A DNA stretch of 64,000 nucleotides from assembly GCA_965246855.1 (NCBI GenBank), contig CBDFFP010000005.1, forward strand, positions 806,001 through 870,000. Reading direction: 5' to 3'. Positions 49,668 through 59,700 of the stretch are shown here, in pieces. The position numbers were made by a program, and so were the translations under genes. The stretch comes from UBA1952 sp965246855. Lineage in GTDB: Bacteria; Bacteroidota; Bacteroidia; Chitinophagales; Chitinophagaceae. Positions within the stretch are counted from its first letter, which is position 1. Every line of letters begins with the position of its first letter. The notes under the pieces were generated by a model that worked only from the letters and a program-made list of their open reading frames with translations, was not told where the DNA came from and did no database searches.

Positions 49668-50918
49668 CTATGGATTTCCTGTCAGCCACAAGGTAAACAG
49701 GTAAATCAACAGGCCCACCAGACCACCCACCAACGTGCCGTTAATGCGGATATACTGCAAGTCCTTTCCCACTTCCAGTTCCAATTTTTGGCTCAATTCC
49801 CGCGCGGGCCAGTTACCTACGGTGTTGGAGATAAGCTCGCCCGCCGAGTCTTTGTAGCGCAGCACCGCGCTGTATGCCTGCACCCGTGCCCAGTTGTCAA
49901 TCCGCGCTTGCAGGGCTTCGTCCGTCGCCAGTTTTTCCACGCCTTCCGCCAGTGCTTTCTGGAGGTAGCGCATCGCCGAAGTGTCCGGCCCGCCCAGCTC
50001 CTGAAGCAAAATGTCCTTCAGCTTTGTCCACGCTGCCAGCGCGTAGTCTTGGAGTTTTTCTTCCGGCAGCAGCGCCGTCTTCAGGGATTGAAACTTCGCT
50101 TCCCACTGCGGTTCCTGCGTCAGGCGTTCTGCCCACAGAAGCAGTTCCCGGCTGATTTCCTGCCGGATGCGGTGGTTCGGGTCTTCGGCAATTTCGCGGA
50201 AATATTGGGCCAGCCCGGTGGTGATTTTCTCGGCCAGCTTGTTGTTCACGAAGCCGGGAACAAAGAAGTAGCTCTCGCTTTTCACCCGTTGCTGTACCAG
50301 CGTTTCCTGCTCCAGGATAAAGGTGCGCATCTTGTCGGCCAGCAGGGTTACTGCCGCTTCGTGTTCGCCTTTTTCTACTGCATAATGTACGCCACTGCTA
50401 ATGGATTTGCTCAGGGGAATTTCTTCCAGAAGCTTTTGTCCCTGCTTCGCCAGAAAGGCCGCGATAAACGCGTTGTCAGTGCGGCGCAGAATGTCCGTCA
50501 AAAGGGTTGCTGCTTCGGTCAGAAGAATCTGCTGGTGCTTCTCGCTCTGCAGCCATTTCGCCAGCATTCCCGACGGTTTCAGCTTGGATAAATAGGGCCG
50601 CAGATTGGCCGGCGTCAGGAAATTGCCCACCACAAATCCGCCCAGATTATCGCCGATGCGGCGCTTGCCGCGCTCTATCAGATTGGTGTGCGGAATAGGG
50701 ATTCCCAACGGGTGATGGAACAAGGCCGTCACCGCAAACCAGTCGGCCAGCGCACCCACCATCGCGGCTTCTGCAAACGCATTCAGCGCACGAACGCCCC
50801 CGTTGCCGTGTTTCATCCACAACAGCGTCCCGATATAGAGCGCCACCATGAAAAAGAAAAGGCCCGTGGCAATGGCTTTGTGGCGGCGAAGCTGCTTTTG
50901 TTTTTCTTCGGTGGACAT
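49668..50918 (-). CDS. DUF445 family membrane-anchored protein
   Basis: 416 residues. A first helix (GLFFFMVALYIGTLL), then the DUF445 signature LNAFAEAAMVGALADWFAVTALFHHPLGIPIPHTNLIERGKRRIGDNLGGFVVGNFL, a long helical middle, and a C-terminal helix VGGLVGLLIYLFTLWL. The family includes YjiN; function is not known. Confidence 0.92.
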   Translation of the reverse strand: MSTEEKQKQLRRHKAIATGLFFFMVALYIGTLLWMKHGNGGVRALNAFAEAAMVGALADWFAVTALFHHPLGIPIPHTNLIERGKRRIGDNLGGFVVGNFLTPANLRPYLSKLKPSGMLAKWLQSEKHQQILLTEAATLLTDILRRTDNAFIAAFLAKQGQKLLEEIPLSKSISSGVHYAVEKGEHEAAVTLLADKMRTFILEQETLVQQRVKSESYFFVPGFVNNKLAEKITTGLAQYFREIAEDPNHRIRQEISRELLLWAERLTQEPQWEAKFQSLKTALLPEEKLQDYALAAWTKLKDILLQELGGPDTSAMRYLQKALAEGVEKLATDEALQARIDNWARVQAYSAVLRYKDSAGELISNTVGNWPARELSQKLELEVGKDLQYIRINGTLVGGLVGLLIYLFTLWLTGNP

Positions 50919-50923
50919 AGATT

Positions 50924-50984
50924 GTTGGAGCGTTGGGATGTTGGAGGCTTCGCGTTGGAATGGCTAAAGCCGTTGAAGCTTGAT
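50924..50984. repeat. TTGGA-headed modular extragenic repeat, locus 2
   Basis: Plus-strand modules: TTGGAGCG, TTGGGATG, TTGGAGGCTTCGCG, TTGGAATGGCTAAAGCCG, TTGAAGCT. It starts just after the DUF445 start codon region. Confidence 0.75.
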
Positions 50985-51090
50985 GTGCGGGAGAAACAAA
51001 GTTCTCTTAAAAAGCACGCCGGTAAAAAGCACGCCGGGCGTTATGAACCCTACTACACCACTATTCTACCAGCTTATACTTCGAGTGTGC

Positions 51091-51140
51091 AATACTCCAG
51101 CGCCGAAGACCTCCAACTTTCCAACGCAAAGCTTCCAACA
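51091..51140. repeat. TTGGA-headed modular extragenic repeat, locus 3
   Basis: Minus-strand modules: TTGGAAGCTTTGCG, TTGGAAAG, TTGGAGGTCTTCGGCG, CTGGAGTATTG. It lies beside the selO stop codon, opposite in orientation to locus 2 across about 100 bases. Confidence 0.75.
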
Positions 51141-51147
51141 GAGAAAC

Positions 51148-52698
51148 CTACGAGCTACACGAAAGCATTCCACAGCCCGGTTTAGAAACTGCCCAATCCG
51201 GTTGCTTTTGCGCCAGTTCCGGGAAGCGGTTTTCATACGGTGTTTGCAGCGCAACTCCCAACTTGCCCAAGGGTGCTTCACCTCCCCTTTCCAATGCTTC
51301 AATCGCTTCGTGAAGCTGATAGTTGCGCAGGATAAAACGCGGGTTTGTGCGCTGCATTAACGCCGTTCTTTCTTGCGGATTTCCTTCTGCAATCACTTGC
51401 CGGTAGCCGGCCAGAAAACGGTGCAGCAAAGTAGTTGTTTCTGCCTTTGGCTCTTTGTAAAGCGCAGACGCGAAATGCGCTGCATCATCCGCCTCATCTC
51501 CTTCCAAAGACAGTGTTTCCAACTGCTGAAAGAACAGCGTATAATCGGGCTTTAAGGTCTGCAACAATTCGCCCAGCGTTTCTGCCAGGAGCAGGCTCTT
51601 TTCGTCTTTTGAACCAATGCCCATTTTCGCTAGCATCATCATTTCGTAAGCGCCGGAAAAGTGCGCGTCAAAGCTTTGCAGAGCAGCATCCAGTGCTTCT
51701 ACTTCCGCCAGCGGCGAAAGACTCATGGCGAGCCGCGCAAGATTCCATTTTGCAACCTGCGGCTGCTGTCCGAAGGCATAGCGACGGCCCGGCAGGTCGG
51801 TGGTATTGGGCGTGAAAGCCGTGTCGTAAGCGTCCAGCATAGCGTATGGGCCATAGTCAATCGTGAGGCCGAGGATGCTCATGTTGTCGGTGTTCATCAC
51901 GCCGTGTACAAAGCCCACGCGCAGCCAGTCGGCTATCAAAAAAGCCGTGCGCTTCACTATTTCTTCAAACAAGCGAACCACTGCATTTTCTTCGTTTTGA
52001 AACTGCGGATAATGACGGGCGATCACCCAATCCGTGAGTTGCTTCAACAGCTCCGTTTCGCCTCGCGAATACAGCAGTTCAAAATGGCCGAAGCGCAGAA
52101 AAGACGGGGCTGTGCGCAAGACAATTGCGCCGAGTTCGGGACGCGCGTTGCCGTTGTAAAGAATGTCGCGGATCACGTCGTCGCCGGTGGAAACAAGGCT
52201 CAGCGCGCGGGTGGTGGGAATACCGAGATGATACATGGCTTCGCTCATCAGGTATTCCCGTACTGAGGAGCGCAGCACAGCGCGACCATCGCCGCGGCGG
52301 GAATAAGGTGTTGGGCCTGCGCCTTTTAATTGCAATTCCTCCGTCGTTCCGTCTGGTTTTTTCCATTCGCCGAGCGCAATGGCGCGCCCATCGCCCAACT
52401 GGCCTGCCCAGTTTCCGAATTGATGTCCGCCATAACAGCCCGCGTAAGGCTTCATGCCGGGCGCAAGCGCATTGCCTCCGAGAACCGAAATCTCTTCTTC
52501 GTTTTGGGGGCGGGAGATGCCAAGTTTCTTTCCTAAATCCTCACTCCATGTCAGCAGCTTTGGGGCCGCTACGGGCGTGGGCCGGGTGGCGCTCCACAAC
52601 ACGCCCGGCGTTTGGCGCGGCTTGAGGTCTCTGGAGTCGTCGCCGGGAAAAGCGGCGGTGAAGGCAGCGGTATAATTAGGGGAAAGAATCGTTTTCAC
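51148..52698 (-). CDS. selO: Protein adenylyltransferase SelO (YdiU)
   Basis: 516 residues from GTG 52698 (VKTILSPNYTAAFTAAFPGD). A TTG at 52761 is possible but adds an atypical leader. Features: GGHQFGNWAGQLGDGRAIALGE, LQLKGAGPTPYSRRGDGRAVLRSSVREYLMSEAM, GVMNTDNMSILGLTIDYGPYAMLDAYD with the metal-binding Asn and Asp of the inverted pseudokinase site. It AMPylates proteins during redox stress. The C-terminus CGMLSCSS has Cys where other members carry selenocysteine. Confidence 0.93.
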   Translation of the reverse strand: MKTILSPNYTAAFTAAFPGDDSRDLKPRQTPGVLWSATRPTPVAAPKLLTWSEDLGKKLGISRPQNEEEISVLGGNALAPGMKPYAGCYGGHQFGNWAGQLGDGRAIALGEWKKPDGTTEELQLKGAGPTPYSRRGDGRAVLRSSVREYLMSEAMYHLGIPTTRALSLVSTGDDVIRDILYNGNARPELGAIVLRTAPSFLRFGHFELLYSRGETELLKQLTDWVIARHYPQFQNEENAVVRLFEEIVKRTAFLIADWLRVGFVHGVMNTDNMSILGLTIDYGPYAMLDAYDTAFTPNTTDLPGRRYAFGQQPQVAKWNLARLAMSLSPLAEVEALDAALQSFDAHFSGAYEMMMLAKMGIGSKDEKSLLLAETLGELLQTLKPDYTLFFQQLETLSLEGDEADDAAHFASALYKEPKAETTTLLHRFLAGYRQVIAEGNPQERTALMQRTNPRFILRNYQLHEAIEALERGGEAPLGKLGVALQTPYENRFPELAQKQPDWAVSKPGCGMLSCSS

Positions 52699-52865
52699 GA
52701 GGTCAAGGGATTGGGGCTTAAAAGCATACGAAAATGAAGCCGTGAGGGGCAATAAATCCAAAATTCAGAAACCAGAAAACAAGGCACAAAGTTCCCGGAG
52801 GTTGGGGCTTTGCTTTTTGAAAAGAGGCGGATAGCTTTGGAGTTTCCCTCCTGATTGATTACTCA

Positions 52866-53420
52866 ATGAACTTCTCCTTTCTCCCCAACACCATTGCGCT
52901 GTTCCAATACTACAAAGGGCTGGCCGATAAAGCTTTTGCGCAGCTTTCCGATGAAGCACTTTTTGCGCAGCAAGGCGCGGCCAACAGCATTGCTGTAATC
53001 GTGCAGCATCTGGCGGGAAATATGCAAAGCCGCTTCACAGATTTCCTCACTACCGACGGCGAGAAGCCAAATCGCAACCGCGATGGGGAATTTGAGACCC
53101 AAAACCTTTCCCGCGAGGAACTGCTAAAAAAATGGGAAGGCGGCTGGGAAATCTTGCTGAATACCCTGCGTGGCCTTTCCGAAGAAGACCTCTCCAAAAC
53201 CATTTATATCCGCAACGAAGGCCACAGCGTGCTGGATGCGATTCTGCGGCAACTGGCGCATTACAGCTATCATGTAGGGCAGATTGTACACAGCGCCAAG
53301 CTGCTTCTGAGTGATGAACATTGGCAATCCCTCACCATTCCGAAAGGCGCTTCCGGCGACTACAACGCGACGAAATTTTCGCAGCCGAAAACCAACCGGC
53401 ACTTCACGAGAAACGTGTAA
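52866..53420 (+). CDS. DUF1572 (DinB-superfamily) protein
   Basis: 184 residues. IALFQYYKGLADKAFAQL, NSIAVIVQHLAGNMQSRFTDFLTTDGEKPNRNRDGEF and the metal-type histidines in QLAHYSYHVGQIVHSAKLL are the DUF1572 pattern. A four-helix protein, probably metal-binding; reaction unknown. Confidence 0.9.
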   Translation: MNFSFLPNTIALFQYYKGLADKAFAQLSDEALFAQQGAANSIAVIVQHLAGNMQSRFTDFLTTDGEKPNRNRDGEFETQNLSREELLKKWEGGWEILLNTLRGLSEEDLSKTIYIRNEGHSVLDAILRQLAHYSYHVGQIVHSAKLLLSDEHWQSLTIPKGASGDYNATKFSQPKTNRHFTRNV

Positions 53421-53461
53421 ACAGATGGTCTGCGGTTTGGTTTTTTTAAAAGCATTTGCCC

Positions 53462-54445
53462 ATGCGTTTCTTTCTGTTTTTGCTCTTGTTTCCGGGCTTG
53501 GCTGCGGCTCAGAAAACGGCGCTTCACCCGTGGCCTCTTGCGGAAAACAGGAGGGGCGAAAGGCTGTTTTTTGTGCCCGATGCAGCAGATACTTCGCGTT
53601 ATACCGGCTCGGTGGAAACCACGACTGGAAAAGTGATTCTCCCCAAGGGCTTTATCCTTCTTTCCGGTTATGAGGACGTTCCCGAAAAAGAACTTTTGGG
53701 AAATTTTGTGCTTATCGTTCCGCAGGATTTTAAAGAGCCGGTTACAGATACGGCCATGCATTATTCCTATGGTTTTGCCACCTTCAATCAGAAAGGACAG
53801 TTTTTGAACCATCCTTTCATTTTCGACAATGGTCCCGACTACTGGCGCGAAGGGCGACGCCGCGTGGTGGAGAACGGCAAAATGGGTCTTGTGAATCGCA
53901 TGGGAAAGGCAGTGATTCCAGTAGCCGGATATCGTTTCTTGGAAGTGGCGCAAAATGGAATTGTTTTTGCCTGCCGCGATTGCAGTTTCTACAATCCGCA
54001 TCCCGAAAAAGACGAGCACGGCGGTGTTTTCCGGGGCGATGACTGGGACGCGCTGGACGTGGACGGAAAGCTGCTGGCGCGACATATTTCTCCACAAGAA
54101 AGAAGGAACGACAGCGGCAGCGCGTGGCGGCAGAAAAGACCTTCTAAAAGGACGTCTTCTCTTACGCGAAAACTGGCTTCACAACTTCTGCGCCTGCCAC
54201 AAACCGCTGCTCATGCACGGCTGTATAGTACACCGCTCCGCGAGCTGCGGTATGTGTGTTATGATGTGCCATCCGCGCAATGTCCGTACTATCATTTTGG
54301 GCTGGAAAGCAAAGAAGAAAGCTCTTTTCCGGCGGATGATATGCAGGTGCTGATTTCGGCGGACGGAAAAACCATTTTCCACCTGGAGGAAGACTTGCAA
54401 CGGCTGGTGCCACTGAAGGAATGGAAAATTCAGGAAGGAGAATAA
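53462..54445 (+). CDS. Exported hypothetical protein with WG-like repeats
   Basis: 327 residues. MRFFLFLLLFPGLAAAQ is a signal peptide. The middle (YGFATFNQKGQFLNHPFIFDNGPDYWREGRRRVVENGKMGLVNRMGKAVIPVAGYRFLEVAQNGIVFA) resembles WG repeats (G-x-GLVNxxGKxVIPxxY), which are often surface-exposed binding modules. A Lys/Arg-rich linker and a small C-terminal domain follow. Role unknown. Confidence 0.8.
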   Translation: MRFFLFLLLFPGLAAAQKTALHPWPLAENRRGERLFFVPDAADTSRYTGSVETTTGKVILPKGFILLSGYEDVPEKELLGNFVLIVPQDFKEPVTDTAMHYSYGFATFNQKGQFLNHPFIFDNGPDYWREGRRRVVENGKMGLVNRMGKAVIPVAGYRFLEVAQNGIVFACRDCSFYNPHPEKDEHGGVFRGDDWDALDVDGKLLARHISPQERRNDSGSAWRQKRPSKRTSSLTRKLASQLLRLPQTAAHARLYSTPLRELRYVCYDVPSAQCPYYHFGLESKEESSFPADDMQVLISADGKTIFHLEEDLQRLVPLKEWKIQEGE

Positions 54446-54462
54446 CGCCGGGAGCCACTTTT

Positions 54463-55200
54463 CTAAAACCATCCGTCCAGCGTGATGCCGAAGGTGAAGA
54501 GGAGATTCTCACGGCTTGTGCGCGACACTTTGTTGTAGGTGAACGCCGTAGTAAAGCTCATCCATTTGCGCAGCTTCAGGCTAAGGCTGTTAGTGGAACG
54601 CAGGATATAGTCGTCGCTGTTCTGGAGGGAATTCTGGATAAAACTGGTGCTTTCAAACGTAACCATTTGCCGCCAGCGAAAGCGCATTCGCAGGCGGAAG
54701 GAATTGCGGATGGTGCGGTAAAAGCTTTGCGCCGTATCGCCGGTTTGCAGCGAGCTGTATTCATACAAAAGGCCGTTGCTGACGTTGAGAAAAACACTGT
54801 CGCCCCGATCCAGAAAACTATAAGCCATGCCGCCGCCGCCCTGCGTGCGGTTTGCCACTTTCAGCGAGTAGCTTTTCTCAAAACTGCCCAGCCCCCAGTA
54901 ATAAAAACGCGGCAGGCGGCTGCGGAAGTTGAAGTCGAGCGTGCTGTTGAAATCGTTGTTGCTGAGCTGGCTGTTCTGCTTTCCATAAATCCAGGAGGCC
55001 ATTGCATTGGCGTCCATGCGTTTGCCGCGTGTTCGCAGTCGCAAGGCATTGGTGAGCAGGTAAGCGTTGGAGCGGTCTGTATGATTGATGATACCCGTCC
55101 CGGTGAACTGCACATTGTGGCGTATAGAATCGCTGAACTGTGCCCGGAGTTTTAATGGAAATAACAGACACAGGCAGAAGAGAAGTTGGGGAAAGCGCAT
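54463..55200 (-). CDS. DUF481-like outer-membrane beta-barrel protein
   Basis: 245 residues. MRFPQLLFCLCLLFPLKLRAQ is a signal peptide. The mature protein is a run of amphipathic strands (VQFTGTGIINHTDRSNAYLLTNALRLRTRG, GGMAYSFLDRGDSVFLNVSNGLLYEYS) ending in an aromatic (GITLDGWF), as expected for an outer-membrane barrel. This matches the DUF481/salt-induced barrel plan. Confidence 0.8.
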   Translation of the reverse strand: MRFPQLLFCLCLLFPLKLRAQFSDSIRHNVQFTGTGIINHTDRSNAYLLTNALRLRTRGKRMDANAMASWIYGKQNSQLSNNDFNSTLDFNFRSRLPRFYYWGLGSFEKSYSLKVANRTQGGGGMAYSFLDRGDSVFLNVSNGLLYEYSSLQTGDTAQSFYRTIRNSFRLRMRFRWRQMVTFESTSFIQNSLQNSDDYILRSTNSLSLKLRKWMSFTTAFTYNKVSRTSRENLLFTFGITLDGWF

Positions 55201-55377
55201 CGGGCAAAAAAAGCCAAAACGGAAAGTGTCAAAGTTCTGGCGGCCCGAAGAAAGAGGAGCATTGAATAAGCTTTCCCCCCCGGAACCAGGGTATCCATTT
55301 TCTTTTTTCTTCAAATAAATTCTCTATTACTTTCTTTCTGCATTGCGGTTAGCTTTGTGCTTTGTTAAAAGCTCCAG

Positions 55378-56193
55378 ATGCGAAAAGCCATTCTGTTTTT
55401 ACTGTTTCTTTTTCAGTGGGTTGTCGGCTTTACACAAGGCGCAATCAAAGTACGTCGTCCTGTTATTGAAGCGCCTCCGTTGCCAACAGGGCGGGCCAAT
55501 GTTTGGTTTATCATCGTGCCGGTTACATTGGCCATAGCACTGGTTGTTTACATATGTCTGCGCGTCCGTAAAAGAATATTGGAGCGTAAATATTCCGGGT
55601 CTTCTTCCAAACGACGCCGCCACAAAAAAAGGTCATCAAGTGCCTCTTCATCAGGTAGTTCCGGCGCTTCCGCTGCGGAATCTTCCTCCGGTATTCCCCG
55701 TTCTTCCCGTTCCTCCGGCTCTTCTTCCGGTTCTTCCTCTTCGGGCAGCCGCTCACGGAGCTCTTCTTCCCGGAGCGGAAAGAGTTCTTCAGGCAGTTCT
55801 TCTTCCGGAAGACGCGGCTCGCGCTGGACCGCAGCTCTTGAGAATCAGGCGTCCAGCTTATTACCCGGACAGCCGGACGTTTTTTATATGCCGCCGCCGG
55901 ACGCAGGTGGAAAATTTAGTGCTTCCACGCAGAAATTCCATACAAATGATCGTCCTTATCAATTCGTTGTTCTGCCGGATACGCCCAACGAAGCCGTCTT
56001 GCGTTTTGCCGGAAATGAAACCGAATTGCGCGCAGCCCACGAAGCCAATTTGCCGGAGTGGCACATGATGTGTAAAGTGAGCGGTTTCCCCGGCGCGGAA
56101 GGTGCCGGATTTACCCAGCAGCCGGGCCAGGCCATGAAGGAAGAAGGCATCTGGGTGATGAAGGAGAAGGTTCACATTCACTTCAACGGCTGA
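55378..56193 (+). CDS. Membrane protein with long Ser/Arg-rich linker
   Basis: 271 residues. Signal peptide (MRKAILFLLFLFQWVVGFTQG), a periplasmic stub, one membrane helix (VWFIIVPVTLAIALVVYICL), a basic RVRKRI patch, then about 75 residues that are mostly Ser with Arg, Gly and Lys, and a folded C-terminal domain (DRPYQFVVLPDTPNEAVLRFAGNETELRAAHEANLPEWHMMCKVSG). By the positive-inside rule the Ser-rich tail should be cytoplasmic. No family recognised. Confidence 0.78.
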   Translation: MRKAILFLLFLFQWVVGFTQGAIKVRRPVIEAPPLPTGRANVWFIIVPVTLAIALVVYICLRVRKRILERKYSGSSSKRRRHKKRSSSASSSGSSGASAAESSSGIPRSSRSSGSSSGSSSSGSRSRSSSSRSGKSSSGSSSSGRRGSRWTAALENQASSLLPGQPDVFYMPPPDAGGKFSASTQKFHTNDRPYQFVVLPDTPNEAVLRFAGNETELRAAHEANLPEWHMMCKVSGFPGAEGAGFTQQPGQAMKEEGIWVMKEKVHIHFNG

Positions 56194-56195
56194 GG

Positions 56196-56459
56196 ATGAA
56201 AACCCGGCTTCTGCTTTTTTTATCGGTGACCCTGCTTTCCCTCGCCTCCTGCGATTCGTGGCAGGAAGGCTGGACAGAAGAATACCAAAATCAGTTTAAG
56301 GAAAGCTGCCTCAGCGGTGATGGACGTCTCCACCCAGACCCCAAAATCTATTGCGACTGCGCGCTGCAAAAAACCATGCAGCACTACCCTACGATAGCCG
56401 CTTTTATGGAACAGAAAGACACTGCCGGATACCGGAAGGCATTGATGGCTTGCCCGTAA
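56196..56459 (+). CDS. Small lipoprotein with Cys-x-Cys motif
   Basis: 87 residues. Lipoprotein signal MKTRLLLFLSVTLLSLASC (Cys19). The mature part has FKESCLSGDG and YCDCALQKTMQHYPT, a pattern of small Bacteroidota proteins in which C and CxC cysteines are conserved. It begins two bases after the previous stop and is likely cotranscribed. Confidence 0.8.
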   Translation: MKTRLLLFLSVTLLSLASCDSWQEGWTEEYQNQFKESCLSGDGRLHPDPKIYCDCALQKTMQHYPTIAAFMEQKDTAGYRKALMACP

Positions 56460-56500
56460 GGTCTATTCTAAAAATCGGAAGAAGGGGTTTGTTGATATTA

Positions 56501-56586
56501 TTTTGTCACCCCGCCGCAGGGTAGGTTCTCACAGCCGGGCCGTATTTCCTTCTTCCAGGATTCCGCTTTTCGGCAGAATGACAAAG
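56501..56586. repeat. Degenerate extragenic hairpin element, second copy
   Basis: TTTTGTCACCCCGCCGCAGG at the left and its imperfect reverse complement (ending CGGCAGAATGACAAAG) at the right resemble the element at 17842-17910. Pairing is poorer here. Confidence 0.55.
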
Positions 56587-56645
56587 CAGTACCTACGAAA
56601 AGCACTGTTCTTTTGACAACCCTTTATTTTTCGGATGGGCTCTCC

Positions 56646-56729
56646 TCGGGGCTTGCCCCGGGAAGTTGGGGGCAAACCCCGAAGAGCTGGGGGCTTGCCC
56701 CGAGAGGCTGGGGGCAAGCCCCAAAAGGC
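56646..56729. repeat. 21-nt tandem array with palindromic cores, 4 units, inside a direct repeat
   Basis: Four exact 21-base steps. Each unit has a palindrome-like core: GGGGCTTGCCCC, GGGGCAAACCCC, GGGGCTTGCCCC, GGGGCAAGCCCC. The array is flanked by a 22-base direct repeat, AACCCTTTATTTTTCGGATG at 56618 and AACCCTTTATTTTTAGGATA at 56735. The 56460-56771 interval has no credible gene. Confidence 0.85.
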
Positions 56730-56771
56730 TTTATAACCCTTTATTTTTAGGATAGGTTTTTAAAGGTGTTA

Positions 56772-59700
56772 TTACCGTATCAGGGTAATATCTCCTTTAA
56801 GATGCAGGGAGCCACCATCAGGACAGGTTGCTTCCATCACATACAGAAACACGTCGGCGTTCATCGGCTGGCCTGCGTAAGTGCCGTTCCACCCGGCTTC
56901 CGGGTAGTTGGGAGAAATGTTTTCTGCCGAGAAGACTTTGATGCCCCAGCGGCTGTACACTTCAAAATGCTTGATTTTAGCGGCGCCTTTTCCCTGCGGA
57001 AAAAACCAGTCGTCGCGTCCATCCCCATTGGGTGTAAAGGTATTGGCGATATAGTAGGTGGAATCATAACAACCCACAATAACCGTGAGCGTATCGGAGG
57101 CCGGACAGCCGAGGCTGTTTTGTACGGTGGCTATGTATGTAGTGGTTTTGGAAAAAGTAGCCGAAGGCGTGTAGCAGGTGTCGCAGCTTAGCCCTGTGGC
57201 AGGCGTCCAGCGAATAGAGCTTGCATTGGTTGCCCGCGCCGTAATCACCTGCGTCATCCCGGACATTGCTTCAAAATCTTTATCTGCCGTAACGGTGGGT
57301 TGGGGAACCACGGTAACTTTCTGCGAGAAAGTATCCGTAAAGCATTCATTCTGCGTTATCAGAACGGTGTATCGGGTGGTTGTTTCGGGCGTTGCGGTGG
57401 GAGTGGCAACCGTATTGTTGCTCAATCCGCTGGCTGGCGTCCATTGATAGCGGATACCGCCAGTGGCAAAAAGTGCTGCGCCATCTCCCTTGCAAATAGC
57501 CGTGTCGCCGCCCGCTGTTGTCGGGATGCGGGGAGTTACCCGAACCAATACGGTATCTGCCGCTGCACAGCCATTCAGGAAAGAAGTAGAAACGATATAC
57601 GTCTGGTCGGTTGTTGTGCTCGTTACCGGCGCAGCACAATCGGTGCAGCTCAAGCCATTTGCCGGCGACCATTGCCAGTTCACAGCCGTGCCTGTTGTTT
57701 GCAGCGTCAGCGAGCTTCCGGCACACAAAACGGTGTCCGGCCCGGCGTTGATGGTCGGCGTGGAAAGGCTCGGAATGGCTACAGAAGTGTCTAAAGTGCA
57801 GTTGTTCCGGTCAGTGATGGTCACCTGAATATTTCCGGCAGAAAGTCCGGTGGCAGTAGCATTCGTTGCGCCGTTGCTCCACAGATAGGTGTAAGGTCCG
57901 CCGCCGCCATCGCTTGCAACTACAGAGGCACTGCCCGTTGCCGCACCGGCGCAGGGCGTATCCGTCACCGTGATAGCTGCCAGAATAGGCATTCCCTGCC
58001 CAATCAACACGCTGCCGGAAGCCGTGCATCCTCTACTGTCGGTAACAATGCCGGCATAGGTTCCTGCGGTCAGGTTAGCAGCCGTTTGGGTCGTTTGCGT
58101 GGGGAAAGAAGTCCACAAATAAGTATAGGGAGCCGTGCCGCCGGTGGCATTCATCACTGCCGTTCCGCTTCTTCCGCCAAAGCAGATGTTGTCGGCCATT
58201 TTGGTTGCATTGGCGAGGAGCACCTGGGGCGAGCGCACCGTGTCAGTCACGCTTTTCTGGCAGCCGTTCACGTCTGTAATCAGCACCGTATAAGGCCCTG
58301 CCACGAGGCCGGTTATTGCAGGCGTAACCTGCCCCGGCGTAGTGCTCCAGGAATACGCATATGGCGTTGTGCCACCAGTAGCGGTAGCTGTTCCTGTTCC
58401 GTTAGCATCTCCAAAGCAGTTCACCGGCGTCATTATCGTGGTGACGCCCAGCGCCGTGGGTTGGGTGATAGTTGCCGTAGCAGTCTGCGTGCAGCTATTT
58501 GCGTCCGTAACCGTTACGGTAAATGTCCCGACAGGCAGCGCCGTAGCCGTGGCAGTGGTTTGAACCGGTGTGGTGTTCCAACTGTATGTGTAAGGCGCAG
58601 TCCCGTTGCTTACGACCACCGTAGCGTTTCCATTCGTTTCTCCAAAACACCGAATATTTGTTCTGGCTGTTTGGATGAAGATGGCTAAGGGCTGGCTCAC
58701 GGTTGCTGTGGCGGTTTTGGCGCAGCCGCTGGCATCGGTAATCGTTACGATGTAAGCGCCTGCGGCCAGGTTGCTTGCCGTGGCAGTGGTTTGAACCGGT
58801 GTGGTGTTCCAGGAGTAGGTATAAGCGCCCGTGCCGCCGCTGACGGTAGCAGTAGCCGTGCCATTATTTCCGCCAAAACAACTGACCGTTGTGGTCGCCG
58901 TCTGGATGCTGATGTCTGCCGGCTGCGTAAGGATTACGGAGGCGGTCTCCTGGCATCCCCGGCTGTCTGTAACGGTTACCGTAAAAGTTCCCGCAGGCAG
59001 CCCGGTAGCCGTTGCAGTGGTTTGCGCAGGAGTGCTGTTCCAGCTATAGGTGTATGGCCCGACGCCGCCGCTCACCGTTGCTGCTACCGCTCCGGTAGTG
59101 CCGCCAAAACAAATGACGTTGGTCGCCGCCGTTTGAATAGAAAGTACCGGAGGCTGAATAACCGTAGCCGTGGCGGTTTTGACGCACCCTTTCGCGTCCG
59201 TAACCGTGACGGCGTAGGTTCCTGCATTCAATCCGGTAGCCGTTGCAGTGGTTTGAATGGGCGTTGTATTCCAACTGTAAATATAAAGCCCCGTCCCACC
59301 CGAAGGGGTTGCTGTCGCGGTTCCGGTGGTTCCGCCGAGGCAGTTCACCGGCGTAGCCGTAGTGGAGACGTTCAGTAAAACCGGCTGGCTCACCGTCGCC
59401 GCAGCGGTTTTGATACAGCCGCTGGCATCGGTAACGGTAACAGTGTAAGAACCTGCAGTAAGATTATTTGCTGTAGCTGTTGTTTGTGCGGGCGTAGTAT
59501 TCCAGGAGTACATATATAGCCCGACGCCACCACTTGCCGTTGCGGTAGCCGTGCCGTTATTTCCGCCAAAACAATCCACCCCGGTTGTGGCTCTTTGCAC
59601 CGTAATTGCAGCGGGCTGTGTAAGGACGATTGTAGCGGTTTTGGTGCAGACTTTGCTGTCCGTGACTGTGACCGTGTAGCTTCCGGCGGTAAGATTATTT

